Shown piece after piece: positions 1 through 8,714 of a stretch of 64,000 nucleotides of DNA. Numbering within the stretch: the stretch's first letter is position 1; every line of letters begins with the position of its first letter. This DNA is from Streptomyces noursei ATCC 11455 (GTDB taxonomy: Bacteria > Actinomycetota > Actinomycetes > Streptomycetales > Streptomycetaceae). The stretch is taken from assembly GCF_001704275.1 (NCBI RefSeq), contig NZ_CP011533.1, positions 7,006,001 through 7,070,000 on the forward strand, written 5' to 3'. Made by a program: the position numbers and the translations under genes. The notes beneath the pieces are model-generated. The model saw only the letters and a program-made list of their open reading frames with translations. It made no database searches and was not told the origin of the DNA.

Positions 1-1677
1 GGCGAACGGGACCTCCCCGACGGCTGCCGGCGGGCCCAGATCACCGTCTACTCCGCCGCCAAGGACCAGATCGACCAGGGCTTCGCCGCCGCCGACCGCT
101 GGCAGGGCGAGGCGCACGGCGGCGCCCCCGAGGCCCCCGCCAGGTCCACCGCTCCCGACCCCCTCTACCGGCCCGGTCCGCAGCCGGACCTGTGGATCCC
201 CGAATCCACCGCCGACTACGAGGAGGCCCGCCGCGGCATGCCGTCCACCGGCTCCCCGGCCACCCTGTCCGACACCGGCCCGGTCGCCTACAGCCCCCTG
301 GTCGTCGGCATCCCCGCCGGCACCCAACTCGACGGCGTCGAACGGGTCGACGCACCCTGGAAGGACCTGCTGACCAGCACCGACAGCGACCACCGGAACC
401 TGCGGCTGCTGCGCCCCAGCCCGGTCCTGTCCGGCACCGGGCTGCTGCACACCCTCGGCCTCTACCTCGCCGGCGACGGCGCCCCCATCGGGCCGTCCGG
501 CGCCCCCGACCCCACCCGCGCCCAGGACGCCGAGCGCCGCCTGGTCGCCCCCGGCAGCCAGTACGCCGGCAGCCCCGAACTCCTGTGCTCGCTGCGCCAG
601 GACGGCGGCCCGGACCAGGCCCCGGACCGGCCCGGCACCGGCCGGAGCCCGCACTCCGCCCCCCTGGTCTCCGAGAAGTCCCTCGCCGACTTCAACCTCG
701 GCCACGCTCTCGGCGGCTGCCCCGCCCTCGACGCCCCGCCGCCCCTCGGCGACCGCTACTACGCCTACTACCCCAAGAACGTCCCGGCGCTGGACCACCC
801 GCTGATCCGCGTGGACTGGGCCGGCACCGCCGACGCCGCACCCCGCCGGGCCGCCGTCGCCCGGTTCGCCGACTGGCTGCGCGACCCGGCCGGCGGCCAG
901 CGGTCGCTCACCGCGCAGGGCTACCGCGGCCTCCCCGAGAAGGACGGCTCCGCGCCCCGTCCCAACCCCGCGTCCCCGCTCCTCAACCCCCGCGCCGACA
1001 CCGACCCCACCGCCCCCGTCACCCGCTTCACCGCCGGCCCCGACCAGGTCGCCCAGGTGCTGACCGACTACAACCGGGCACAACGCGCCAGTCGGCTGCT
1101 GATCCTGATGGACACCTCCACCTCGATGGCCGACGGCGGCAAGCTCCCGATCGTGGTCGGCGCCGCCGCCCGCGCCCTGGAGATGGTCGGCGCCCACCAC
1201 ACCTACGGCCTGTGGACCTTCCCCGACCCCGCGCACCCCGGCGACCCGGCGGCGGTCCGCCGGGCCGTCCCGCTCGGCAGCACCGACCCCGCGCCCGGCC
1301 GGGCCGCCCTGGACCGGATCGCCAAGGGCGAACTGGTCGACCACGGCGCCGCGATGGAGGAGGCGCTGACCACGGCGGTGACCGAGATGAAGAAACCGGG
1401 CGAGGGCAACAGCGCCATCGTGCTGCTCATCGACGAGGACGACGGCGGTCCCCGGCGGGCCGCGGGCGTGGAACAGAAGCTCACCACCCTGCTGAAGGAG
1501 GCCCCCGAGGTGCCGGTGCTGACCGTGGTGATGGGCCGGGTGGGCTGCGACACCTTCGTCTTCCAGGGGCTGGCCCGCGCCTCCGCCGGGCAGTGCGTGC
1601 CCGGCGGCCCGGCCGCGCCCGACCTGCTGGCCGGGCTGGTCGCCTCGGTCGGCACCGCGGGGACGGTGCGGCGGTGA
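1..1677 (+). CDS. VWA-domain protein with upstream solute-binding-like region (5' truncated)
   Basis: The reading frame is open from the first base of the window, so the start lies outside it. The last third holds a von Willebrand A domain with the metal-binding MIDAS motif DTSTS at 1111-1125, preceded by a hydrophobic strand (RLLILMD). The part before it looks like a periplasmic-binding-protein fold, as in actinobacterial proteins annotated as substrate-binding and VWA domain proteins. Such proteins are usually lipid-anchored and extracellular; the signal region is not visible here. The stop overlaps the start of the solute-binding lipoprotein gene by 4 nt (GTGA), so the two are probably translationally coupled and may work on the same ligand. 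The ligand is unknown. The domain call is firm for VWA and weaker for the N-terminal part. Confidence 0.8.
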   Translation, partial: GERDLPDGCRRAQITVYSAAKDQIDQGFAAADRWQGEAHGGAPEAPARSTAPDPLYRPGPQPDLWIPESTADYEEARRGMPSTGSPATLSDTGPVAYSPLVVGIPAGTQLDGVERVDAPWKDLLTSTDSDHRNLRLLRPSPVLSGTGLLHTLGLYLAGDGAPIGPSGAPDPTRAQDAERRLVAPGSQYAGSPELLCSLRQDGGPDQAPDRPGTGRSPHSAPLVSEKSLADFNLGHALGGCPALDAPPPLGDRYYAYYPKNVPALDHPLIRVDWAGTADAAPRRAAVARFADWLRDPAGGQRSLTAQGYRGLPEKDGSAPRPNPASPLLNPRADTDPTAPVTRFTAGPDQVAQVLTDYNRAQRASRLLILMDTSTSMADGGKLPIVVGAAARALEMVGAHHTYGLWTFPDPAHPGDPAAVRRAVPLGSTDPAPGRAALDRIAKGELVDHGAAMEEALTTAVTEMKKPGEGNSAIVLLIDEDDGGPRRAAGVEQKLTTLLKEAPEVPVLTVVMGRVGCDTFVFQGLARASAGQCVPGGPAAPDLLAGLVASVGTAGTVRR

Positions 1678-3059
1678 GGGCCGGGGCCGCCCTGCCGGCC
1701 GCCGCCCTGGCGCTGCTCCTGACCGCCGCGGTCGGCGGCTGCACGTCCGGACGACCCGCCCCCGAACAGGGCCCGATCGTCCTGGCCACCGGCAGCGACC
1801 TCAGCAGCTCCGGCGTCCGCCAGGACCTCATCCACGCCTGGGAGCGCCGCACCGGCCGCACCGTGCGGATCGTCAAACTCCCCGACACCGCCGACGCCCA
1901 GCGCAGCCAGCTGCTGGCCGCCGGACAGGCCGGCAACAGCGGCTACGACGTGCTCAACATCGACGTGGCCTGGACTGCGGAGTTCGCCGCCGCCCACGTC
2001 ATCCGCCCCTGGGACGGCGGCCTGGACGGCGACTTCCTGCCCAGCGTGGTCAAGACCGCCACCGGCGACGACGGCAGGATCTGGGCGGTCCCCTTCAACA
2101 CCGACGCCGGGCTCCTCTACTACCGCAAGGACATCCTGAAGAAGTACCACCACTCCGCCGAACCCCCCTCCAACTGGGGCGAGTTGAAGAACGTCGCCAT
2201 CGAGGTGACCAACGCCTACAACCGCGAGGCCGCGCGGGCCGCGAAGGCCGCCGGCAAGGCACCGCCGCCCACCCTCTACGGCATGGTCGCCCAGCTGCGC
2301 CCCTACGAGGGGCTGACCGTGAACACCCTGGAGGCCGCCTGGGCCAACGGCGGCAACCCGGACGCCACCAGCTTCAGCAAGGGCGAGCAGATCGGCGCGC
2401 TCCAGATGGGCGTCGCCGAACTCAAGAGCCGGCTCGACACGATCATGCCGCACGAGGCCACCGCGATGGACGAGACCGAGAGCCGCCGCTGGTTCGCCGA
2501 CGGCCGCGCGCTGTTCATGCGCAACTGGCCGGTGGAGTACGCCTCGATCGCCGAGAAGCTCACCCCGCTCGTGCAGTTCGACGTCGCCCAGCTGCCCGCC
2601 CGGCCCGACGGCAAGCGGATGTCGGTGCTGGGCGGGCAGAACCTCGCGATCGCCGCCGACAGCACCCACCCGTCCGGCGCCCGGGCCCTGATCGAGGCGC
2701 TGACCGACCCGGAGAGCGAACGCTGCCTCCTGGAACGGGGCTTCGCGGCGACCCGCAGCTCGGCCTACCGCACGGCCGGCGGGGCGCCGCACTGCCCGCT
2801 GCCGCCGGGCGACGCCCAGCGCGGCGAGCACGGCGCCGGCGGAGCGCCGTCCGCCCCGCCCGACGGGCCGCCGCCCTACACGCAGGTGCTCAAAGGGGCC
2901 CTGCTCGCCGCCGAGCCGAGACCGCGCAGCGCCCACTACCAGACCTTCAGCAAGGTCGTGCAGATCCGGGTCTCGGAGTACCTCGACAGCCAGGGCGGCA
3001 CCGCCATCGCCGACGAGCTCGCCAAGGAGGCCGACCAGGCGCTCAGCGGCCGGGAGTGA
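1674..3059 (+). CDS. ABC transporter-type extracellular solute-binding lipoprotein
   Basis: The product is a 461-aa secreted lipoprotein. A GTG start at 1674 overlaps the preceding stop and gives a signal peptide with a lipobox (AVGGC, lipidated Cys at about residue 23). The mature part has the family 1 solute-binding fold: an early strand VLATGSD, then YDVLNIDVAWTAEF and AVPFNTDAGLLYYRKD, which are typical of sugar-binding proteins. No permease or ATPase gene lies beside it, so either those genes are elsewhere or the protein serves the neighbouring VWA protein instead of a transporter. A long reading frame starting at 192 is an artefact of the upstream shadow frame. Substrate unknown. Confidence 0.85.
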   Translation: MRAGAALPAAALALLLTAAVGGCTSGRPAPEQGPIVLATGSDLSSSGVRQDLIHAWERRTGRTVRIVKLPDTADAQRSQLLAAGQAGNSGYDVLNIDVAWTAEFAAAHVIRPWDGGLDGDFLPSVVKTATGDDGRIWAVPFNTDAGLLYYRKDILKKYHHSAEPPSNWGELKNVAIEVTNAYNREAARAAKAAGKAPPPTLYGMVAQLRPYEGLTVNTLEAAWANGGNPDATSFSKGEQIGALQMGVAELKSRLDTIMPHEATAMDETESRRWFADGRALFMRNWPVEYASIAEKLTPLVQFDVAQLPARPDGKRMSVLGGQNLAIAADSTHPSGARALIEALTDPESERCLLERGFAATRSSAYRTAGGAPHCPLPPGDAQRGEHGAGGAPSAPPDGPPPYTQVLKGALLAAEPRPRSAHYQTFSKVVQIRVSEYLDSQGGTAIADELAKEADQALSGRE

Positions 3060-3065
3060 CACATG

Positions 3066-3122
3066 CGGACGGGGCGCCCGAGGGCCGCGGCCGCTGCCGC
3101 GCCTTCTCGGACGCCCCGTCCG
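3066..3122. terminator. Bidirectional terminator between convergent genes
   Basis: An 11-bp inverted repeat (CGGACGGGGCG at 3066-3076 against CGCCCCGTCCG at 3112-3122), with further partial pairing inside, sits between the rightward lipoprotein gene and the leftward small membrane protein gene. There is no long T-run, as is common in Streptomyces. Confidence 0.6.
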
Positions 3123-3146
3123 TTGCCGGATCCGCCGGCGTCGGTC

Positions 3147-3386
3147 TCAGGCGGCGACGATCAGGTAGATCCCGTACGCCACGGCCGCGGCGCAGAGCGC
3201 GAAGGCCGCCAGTGCCCCGGCGCGCGCCCCGGCGGCCGGTGCGGTGGTCGTGGTCGCCGGTGCGCCCTGTGCCGCGGGCTTGCGGGAGACCCCCACGATC
3301 CCGACGGTGAACAGGCCCACGAGCCCCACCGTCACCACGAGGCTGACGCCGAAGACCTGGCCGAGAGCTGCCCAGTCGATGTGCAT
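3147..3386 (-). CDS. Small two-helix membrane protein beside phosphate transporter
   Basis: A 79-aa protein with two predicted membrane segments (about residues 11-33 and 56-77) joined by an Ala/Thr/Pro-rich loop. It lies 30 nt downstream of the PiT phosphate transporter gene on the same strand, so the two are almost certainly co-transcribed. Small proteins of this kind sit beside PiT genes in streptomycetes, which suggests an accessory role at the membrane. No catalytic motif is visible and the function is unknown. Confidence 0.7.
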   Translation of the reverse strand: MHIDWAALGQVFGVSLVVTVGLVGLFTVGIVGVSRKPAAQGAPATTTTAPAAGARAGALAAFALCAAAVAYGIYLIVAA

Positions 3387-3416
3387 TGCGTAGTCCTTAG
3401 GTCAGGGTGGTCGGCG

Positions 3417-4691
3417 TCAGGAGGTGGCCGCCGCGGGCCGGGCGGGGGATTGCGCCGGGTCCGGGTGGGTGGGAGCGACGCCTGCCTCGGTGGCCGCCGG
3501 AGCGGTGACCGCCGCGACGACCGGGCCCGCCGGGGGCGGGGCGACGGTCTGCAGCGCCGTGGTGACGACACCGGCCGGCTCCGCCGCCGGTCCGTCGTTG
3601 ACGTTGGTGTGGTCCACCGGCTTGCGCCGGGAGGCCGCCCAGATGCCGCCGCCGATCGCCAGGGCCAGCACGGCGACCGTCGTCACGCCCCAGGTGCCCT
3701 GGTCGGCGAGGAAGGCGGCACCCGCGGAGACCAGGCCGGCGGCCGGCAGGGTCAGCCCCCAGGCCACGACCATCCGCCCGGCCGTGGACCAGCGCACCAC
3801 GCCGCCCTTGCGGCCCAGTCCGGAGCCCATCACGGCGCCGGAGCAGACCTGGGTGGTGGAGAGCGCGAAGCCGAGGTGGGAGGAGGCCAGGATGGTGGCC
3901 GCCGCGCCGGTCTGGGCGGCGAAGCCCTGCGGCGGCTGGATGTCGGTGATGCCCTTGCCCATGGTGCGGATGATCCGCCAGCCGCCCAGGTAGGTGCCGA
4001 GCGCGATGGCCAGGCCCGCGGAGGCGATGACCCACATCGGCGGGTCGGAGTGCGGGGCGACGACCCCGCCGGTGATCAGCGCGAGGGTGATCACGCCCAT
4101 CGTCTTCTGCGCGTCGTTGGTGCCGTGGGCCAGCGAGACCAGGGCCGCCGAGGCGATCTGCCCGGCGCGGTAGCCCTTGGCGGTGTCGGCCTCGGCGCGG
4201 TTGCGGGCCAGCCGGTAGGTGAGCCGGGTCGCCGCCATCGAGGCGAGCCCCGCGACGAACGGAGCGGCCACCGCCGGGATCAGGACCTTCATCACCACGG
4301 CCTGGCCGTGCACCCCGTGGGTGCCGACGGACACCAGCGTCGCGCCGATCAGACCGCCGAAGAGGGCGTGGGACGAACTGGAGGGGAGACCGGCGAGCCA
4401 GGTCAGGAGGTTCCAGATGATGGCGCCGACCAGACCGGCGAAGATCACTTCAGGTCTGATGCCGGAGCTCTCGTCGATGATGCCGCCGGAGATGGTCTTG
4501 GCCACCTCGACGGAGAGGAACGCCCCGACGAGATTGAGTCCCGCCGACATCGCCACCGCGGTCTTGGGTCGCAGGGCCCCGGTGGAGATGGTGGTGGCCA
4601 TAGCGTTGGCCGTGTCGTGGAAGCCGTTCGTAAAGTCGAACACCAAGGCCGTGACGATCACGATCCCGATGAGAAGCGTGATGTGTTCCAT
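3417..4691 (-). CDS. pitH2: Low-affinity inorganic phosphate transporter, PiT family
   Basis: A 424-aa polytopic membrane protein of the PiT family, which imports metal-phosphate complexes coupled to H+ or Na+. Both copies of the family signature are visible: GFHDTANAMA near residue 24 and AHGTNDAQKTMG near residue 188. They belong to the two inverted halves of the transporter. The C-terminal tail is Ala/Pro-rich and probably disordered. A two-unit PHO box lies about 50 nt upstream, pointing to control by PhoP under phosphate limitation, and a small membrane protein gene follows. Position in the conserved gene order suggests the orthologue of S. coelicolor pitH2; the symbol rests on remembered synteny. 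Confidence 0.88.
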   Translation of the reverse strand: MEHITLLIGIVIVTALVFDFTNGFHDTANAMATTISTGALRPKTAVAMSAGLNLVGAFLSVEVAKTISGGIIDESSGIRPEVIFAGLVGAIIWNLLTWLAGLPSSSSHALFGGLIGATLVSVGTHGVHGQAVVMKVLIPAVAAPFVAGLASMAATRLTYRLARNRAEADTAKGYRAGQIASAALVSLAHGTNDAQKTMGVITLALITGGVVAPHSDPPMWVIASAGLAIALGTYLGGWRIIRTMGKGITDIQPPQGFAAQTGAAATILASSHLGFALSTTQVCSGAVMGSGLGRKGGVVRWSTAGRMVVAWGLTLPAAGLVSAGAAFLADQGTWGVTTVAVLALAIGGGIWAASRRKPVDHTNVNDGPAAEPAGVVTTALQTVAPPPAGPVVAAVTAPAATEAGVAPTHPDPAQSPARPAAATS

Positions 4692-4741
4692 TCACCCAGG
4701 CAATCCGTTTGAAAGGTCAGTGTCGTCGGGACCGTACGGAC

Positions 4742-4763
4742 GGCGGGTGAACGGAAAGTGAAC
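4742..4763 (-). promoter_or_regulatory. PHO box (PhoP operator) of the phosphate transporter
   Basis: On the minus strand two adjacent 11-nt direct repeat units read GTTCACTTTCC and GTTCACCCGCC. This fits the Streptomyces PhoP direct-repeat unit, whose conserved part is GTTCACC. The site lies about 51 nt upstream of the transporter start codon, on its coding strand. Confidence 0.75.
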
Positions 4764-4987
4764 TGGGCCGGGCGCCGCGGTGACACCCCCGCAGTGTTCA
4801 CGCGGAGGCGTCTCAGCTGCCACTTCCGTCTCACCCGTCGGCAAATTTCTTGAGCTGGGCCAGGGGGTGGTGCGGTCGCACGTCATGGATCCCCCTGGGC
4901 GATGACACGTGAGGGGTGCAGTTCACTCGACGTTAATGGATGATCGACGCAAGGTGGTCGATCTCCGGCCAATTCATCCGAGAGGAA

Positions 4988-5014
4988 CTGGTATCCCCAT
5001 ATGGCGGATACCAG
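4988..5014. promoter_or_regulatory. Long palindrome upstream of the aldolase gene, probable operator
   Basis: A perfect 9-bp inverted repeat, CTGGTATCC and GGATACCAG, flanks a 9-nt centre CCATATGGC that is itself nearly palindromic. It lies about 100 nt upstream of the aldolase ATG. A second inverted repeat, GATCGAC (4942-4948) and GTCGATC (4957-4963), precedes it. The remaining 4692-5116 interval holds only the PHO box and promoter DNA; I see no gene in it. Confidence 0.4.
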
Positions 5015-5116
5015 GTGGATGGTTCCAGGGCGTACAGTGCCCCGGCCCGCCCGTACGGTGTAGTGGATCACCCTCGTGCGTTTCCGCACGTCCCGCAGCG
5101 TCGCACCGGAGGACCC

Positions 5117-5785
5117 ATGAAGGACCACCCCGACCACCTCGCCGGCGCCTGGAGCGAGCTCGTCGCCACCGCTCGCCGGACCGCCGCGGACGGGCTCGTC
5201 GTCGGCACCTCGGGCAACGTCTCGGTCCGCGTCAAGGACCTGATCCTGGTCACCCCCAGCGGCGTCCCCTACGACCGGCTCGGCCCCTCCGACATCACCG
5301 GGGTGGACCTCGAAGGCCGCCCGATCATCGGCCGGCTGCGCCCGACCAGCGAACTTCCGCTCCACCTCGCCGTCTACCGGCACACGCCGGCGACCGCGAT
5401 CGTGCACACCCACGCCCCGCACGCCACAGCGGTCTCCACCCTCGTCCCCGAACTCCCGCCCATCCACTACATGGCCGCCGCGCTCGGCGGACCCGTGCGC
5501 GTCGCCCCCTACGCGCTCTACGGCAGCGACGAACTCGCCGCCCACATGCTCGACGCCCTCCGCGACCGCACCGCCGCACTCCTGCAGAACCACGGCACCA
5601 TCGCCTACGGCGACGACCTCGCCCAGGCACTGGACCGCACCGCCCAACTGGAGTGGATGTGCCGGGTCTGGCTCACCGCCGTCTCCGTGCCCGGCCACAC
5701 CCCCAGCCTGCTGTCGCCCGCCCAACTGGACGCCGCGGGGGAGCGGCTGCGCGGCTACGGCCAGCACGGCCACGCCCCCGCCTGA
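5117..5785 (+). CDS. Class II aldolase/adducin family protein
   Basis: A 222-aa protein of the zinc-dependent class II aldolase/epimerase family (fuculose- and ribulose-phosphate aldolases, MtnB dehydratase). Visible motifs are TSGNVSVR near residue 30 (phosphate binding), SELPLH near 75, the zinc ligands in VHTHAPHA near residue 93, and LLQNHGTIAYG near 158, which supplies the third His. The start at 5117 is chosen because CCGGAGGACC precedes it. An in-frame extension back to 4940 would run through the palindromic operator region and looks non-coding. The substrate cannot be told from sequence; a sugar phosphate is likely. Confidence 0.85.
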   Translation: MKDHPDHLAGAWSELVATARRTAADGLVVGTSGNVSVRVKDLILVTPSGVPYDRLGPSDITGVDLEGRPIIGRLRPTSELPLHLAVYRHTPATAIVHTHAPHATAVSTLVPELPPIHYMAAALGGPVRVAPYALYGSDELAAHMLDALRDRTAALLQNHGTIAYGDDLAQALDRTAQLEWMCRVWLTAVSVPGHTPSLLSPAQLDAAGERLRGYGQHGHAPA

Positions 5786-5920
5786 CGCTCCGCCGAGCGC
5801 GCCGCACGGCACCCCGGGCGGCGCCCCGCCCGGCCCCGTGACCGGCACGACACCGCTGGTCCGGCGGCCGGCCCCGGGCGCCCGGTGGCCGGGACCGGCG
5901 GCGCTGCGCACACTGGAGGG

Positions 5921-7048
5921 ATGCGACGGGGAACCGTGGCGGCGGTGACCGCCACCACAGTGATCGGTGCCGGGGCGGCCGCCGTGGCGGCCGGGCGGTA
6001 CGCCGGCGACGTTGCCCTGAAACCGTCGCCCGACCACCCCTTCCCGGGCGACTCCCGGCTCACCGTCCACTCCGCCGCCGGCGACCGCATCGCCCTCACC
6101 CGCAGCCTGGTGTCCCTCAGGCCCGGCACCTACGGCCTGACCGGCGCCGGCTGCCATGCGGTGGTCGGCCCCGTCGTCCACGGCGGCCCGCACCCCGCCG
6201 ACGCCGTCGTACGCCGCCTGGAACGGGTCACCCACGGCACCCTGCGGCCCGGCGCCCGGATGCGGCTGACCCCGCAGGTGCACATCGGCAACCCCCACGA
6301 CACCCTCGGCATCACCTGCGCCGACGTCGACATCCCCGGCGAACTGGGCGCGCTGCCCGCGTGGTTCGTGCCGGGCGCCCGCGACACCTGGGTCATCGCC
6401 GTCCACGGCATCGGCACCACCCGCGAACACCCCATGGTGGTGCTGCCGTTCCTGCACCACCACCGCTTCCCCGTCCTCGTCCTCTCCTACCGCAACGACC
6501 CCGGCGCCCCGCGCACCGCCGACGGCATCCACCACCTCGGCGAAACCGAGTGGCGCGACCTGGACGCCGCGATCCGCTACGCCGTCCGCTACGGCGCCCG
6601 CAGGGTCGTCCTGTACGGCTGGTCCGCCGGCGCCACCATGGCGCTGCGCGCCGCCGTCAACTCCGCCCTGCGCCACCGCGTCTCCGGCCTCGTCCTGGAC
6701 TCCCCGGTCCTGGACCGGGACGCCACCGTCCGGGCGCTGGCCACCGCCCGGCGCATCCCGCGGGCCCTGCTCCCGCTGGCCGTCCGCGCCGCCGAGGGCC
6801 ACACCGGACTGCCCGTCGACCGCCCGGCCGACGCCGTCGACCCCGAGGAGCTCGACGTGCCCGTCCTCCTCTTCCACGGCCCCGAGGACCTCCTCGCCCC
6901 CTGGGACGCCTCCCGGCGCTTCGCCGCCCGCCGCCCGGAGCTGATCACCCTTCAGCCCGTCCCGCACGCCCCGCACGCCGCGATGTGGAACGCCGCCCCG
7001 GACCGCTACGAGGAGACCCTGCGCCGCTTCCTCACGCCCCTCATGTGA
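5921..7048 (+). CDS. Alpha/beta hydrolase with N-terminal membrane anchor or signal
   Basis: A 375-aa serine hydrolase. The start at 5921 has a good ribosome site (TGGAGGG) and begins with a hydrophobic segment (VAAVTATTVIGAGAAAVAAG), either an uncleaved anchor or a signal peptide, so the enzyme probably acts outside or at the membrane. The nucleophile elbow is GWSAGA (Ser near residue 235), with an upstream AVHGIG oxyanion loop. The acid is probably in FHGPEDLLAPW and the catalytic His in the C-terminal PHAPHAAMWN. The overall form resembles prolyl-oligopeptidase-like or BAAT-type hydrolases. The 36-nt longer alternative start at 5885 lacks a ribosome site. Substrate unknown. Confidence 0.8.
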   Translation: MRRGTVAAVTATTVIGAGAAAVAAGRYAGDVALKPSPDHPFPGDSRLTVHSAAGDRIALTRSLVSLRPGTYGLTGAGCHAVVGPVVHGGPHPADAVVRRLERVTHGTLRPGARMRLTPQVHIGNPHDTLGITCADVDIPGELGALPAWFVPGARDTWVIAVHGIGTTREHPMVVLPFLHHHRFPVLVLSYRNDPGAPRTADGIHHLGETEWRDLDAAIRYAVRYGARRVVLYGWSAGATMALRAAVNSALRHRVSGLVLDSPVLDRDATVRALATARRIPRALLPLAVRAAEGHTGLPVDRPADAVDPEELDVPVLLFHGPEDLLAPWDASRRFAARRPELITLQPVPHAPHAAMWNAAPDRYEETLRRFLTPLM

Positions 7049-7170
7049 CGGCGCCGCCCGGCGGCCCGGTCGAGCGCCGGGCGGCGGAGGTGGACGGGCG
7101 GACAACTCCCCATATCGGGGATGGGGCGGTGGGGTGACGCGCACCGGAAGAGCCGCAAGCCGGGTTCCGA

Positions 7171-8658
7171 TTGGGTTTTCGGGCCGTCAGCGGCAAGACT
7201 GCTCTTGTGACGTCCCGTACACCGCGCGACTCCCGGCTCCGACTCGTCCCCCGCCAACCGATTGCGGCCGCCCGCCGGGCGGTGAGCACCCGGGCCACCC
7301 GCCCGGCGCCCCGGCCCCCCGAGGGCACCCCGTCGCCCGCGGAACTGGCCCGCCAGGCCCGTGCCGCACTGGCCGGCGCGGCCCGTCTCGCACGCTGGGC
7401 CGACCGCGCGGGCAGTCTCCGCGCCGGCCCCGACGGATCGCTCCCGCGGGCCGCCGCGGACGGCGCCGCCGAGGCCCTGGGCCTGACGCCCCACCAGGTC
7501 CGAACCGACTGGGACCGGGCCCGGCTCGCCGGACTCGTCGAACTCCACGACGGCCTCGCCCGCCCCGGCTGGCGGCTGCGCGCCTGGGACCGCGACGACA
7601 CCGCCGCGCTGCGCGGCTGGGTCGCGCTCTTCGACGCCTGGTCGCTGGCCCTGCCGGTCCCGGAGGCGGCCGGCCCGGCCGCCGTCGCCGAGGTCGTCGA
7701 GGCCGTCCCGCAGCTGCTGTCCCTGCTGCACCTGTCCGCCGGGCCGGTACGCCTGCCGGTGCTGCTCGACATGCTCGACCAGCGCGTCGCCGAACTGCGC
7801 ACCGAACGCTGTGAGGTCCCCTACGGCGCGGACCCGGCCCCGGACGGCACCGACGCCGCGGGAACGACGAGCGACGCCGCGGGGGCGCCGCTCGTCGACC
7901 TGCTGCACTGGGCGCTGGACGCCCTGCGCGCGGTGGGCGCGCTGATGCCGCCGGCGGGCGCCGGCGAGGCGGCCCACCGGGGCGCCGGAGAAGCCGGCCG
8001 GCACGGCCAGGAGGCGCAGCTGACGCCGCTCGGCAACTGGTCGGTGTGGGTCAAGCTGGAGCAGATCTGCGTCGCCGCGCAGAGCCCGGCCGGCAACATC
8101 GAGCAGTCCGCCGAGGCGATGCTGCGCGGCTGCGCGCGGCTGACCCCGGGCCCGGCCCGCGCCGAATACCGCGCCTGGCTCGCCGCCCGCTCCGTCGGCG
8201 CCGCCGTCGAGGAACTGCTGACCGTCGCCCGCGGCGAGGACGCGCTGCTGCGCGGGCTGGCCTTCGAGGCGCTGCGCGCGGTCGGCGCCCCCGCGGAACC
8301 GGCCGTGCGCACCGCCGCGGAGGAGCCGGGCCTGCGCCCCTACGCCCTGCTGTGGCTCTTCGAGCACGAGGGCGGCGACCCGGAGACCGCGCCCGACGTC
8401 CTCACCCGCGAGGAGTCGACCTGGCTGTGGGTGGACACCGCGGCGGCCGTGGCCGACCACGGCGAGACCCAACTGCTCGTCCGGCACCTGGACTCGGCCG
8501 TCCAGGGCTCGGTGCCGCGACTGCTGGAGGAGGTCCGCGCCGTCGGCCACCCGCGCACCGTCCAGGTGCTGGTGGCGCTGGCCGCCGCCCACCCCGACCC
8601 GGCGCTCGCCAAGGCCGTCCGCCGGGCGGCCTTCCAGGTCCACACCGGCGGCGCGTGA
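7171..8658 (+). CDS. Conserved hypothetical protein, HTH-like N-terminal region
   Basis: A protein of up to 495 aa that I cannot assign. The stretch TPHQVRTDWDRARLAGLVEL after about residue 108 resembles a winged-helix reader, and the rest is Ala/Leu-rich helix (DALLRGLAFEALRAVGAPAEPAVRTA), which may form HEAT-like repeats. There are no membrane segments. The start is uncertain: a GTG at 7207 follows a short gap and would remove 12 residues. A strong hairpin terminator follows directly. Codon use is typical of a real Streptomyces gene. A DNA-binding or scaffold protein is a guess only. Confidence 0.65.
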   Translation: MGFRAVSGKTALVTSRTPRDSRLRLVPRQPIAAARRAVSTRATRPAPRPPEGTPSPAELARQARAALAGAARLARWADRAGSLRAGPDGSLPRAAADGAAEALGLTPHQVRTDWDRARLAGLVELHDGLARPGWRLRAWDRDDTAALRGWVALFDAWSLALPVPEAAGPAAVAEVVEAVPQLLSLLHLSAGPVRLPVLLDMLDQRVAELRTERCEVPYGADPAPDGTDAAGTTSDAAGAPLVDLLHWALDALRAVGALMPPAGAGEAAHRGAGEAGRHGQEAQLTPLGNWSVWVKLEQICVAAQSPAGNIEQSAEAMLRGCARLTPGPARAEYRAWLAARSVGAAVEELLTVARGEDALLRGLAFEALRAVGAPAEPAVRTAAEEPGLRPYALLWLFEHEGGDPETAPDVLTREESTWLWVDTAAAVADHGETQLLVRHLDSAVQGSVPRLLEEVRAVGHPRTVQVLVALAAAHPDPALAKAVRRAAFQVHTGGA

Positions 8659-8671
8659 CGGCCCGGGCACT

Positions 8672-8714
8672 CCGGCCGGGCGGGGCGGGCTCTCACCCCG
8701 CCCCGCCCGGCCGG
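8672..8714. terminator. Strong bidirectional hairpin terminator
   Basis: A perfect 18-bp GC stem (8672-8689 against 8697-8714) with a 7-nt loop lies between convergent genes. The loop contains most of the stop codon of the leftward VOC gene, so the arm on that side lies inside its coding end. Confidence 0.8.

Noticed and set aside
1203..3062. 619-codon leftward frame opposite the lipoprotein gene
   Set aside because: It is the antisense shadow of the VWA and lipoprotein genes; domain homology lies on the plus strand.
4883..7144. 753-codon leftward frame opposite the aldolase and hydrolase genes
   Set aside because: Gly/Asp/Val-rich shadow frame with no domain; the plus-strand genes have motifs and ribosome sites.
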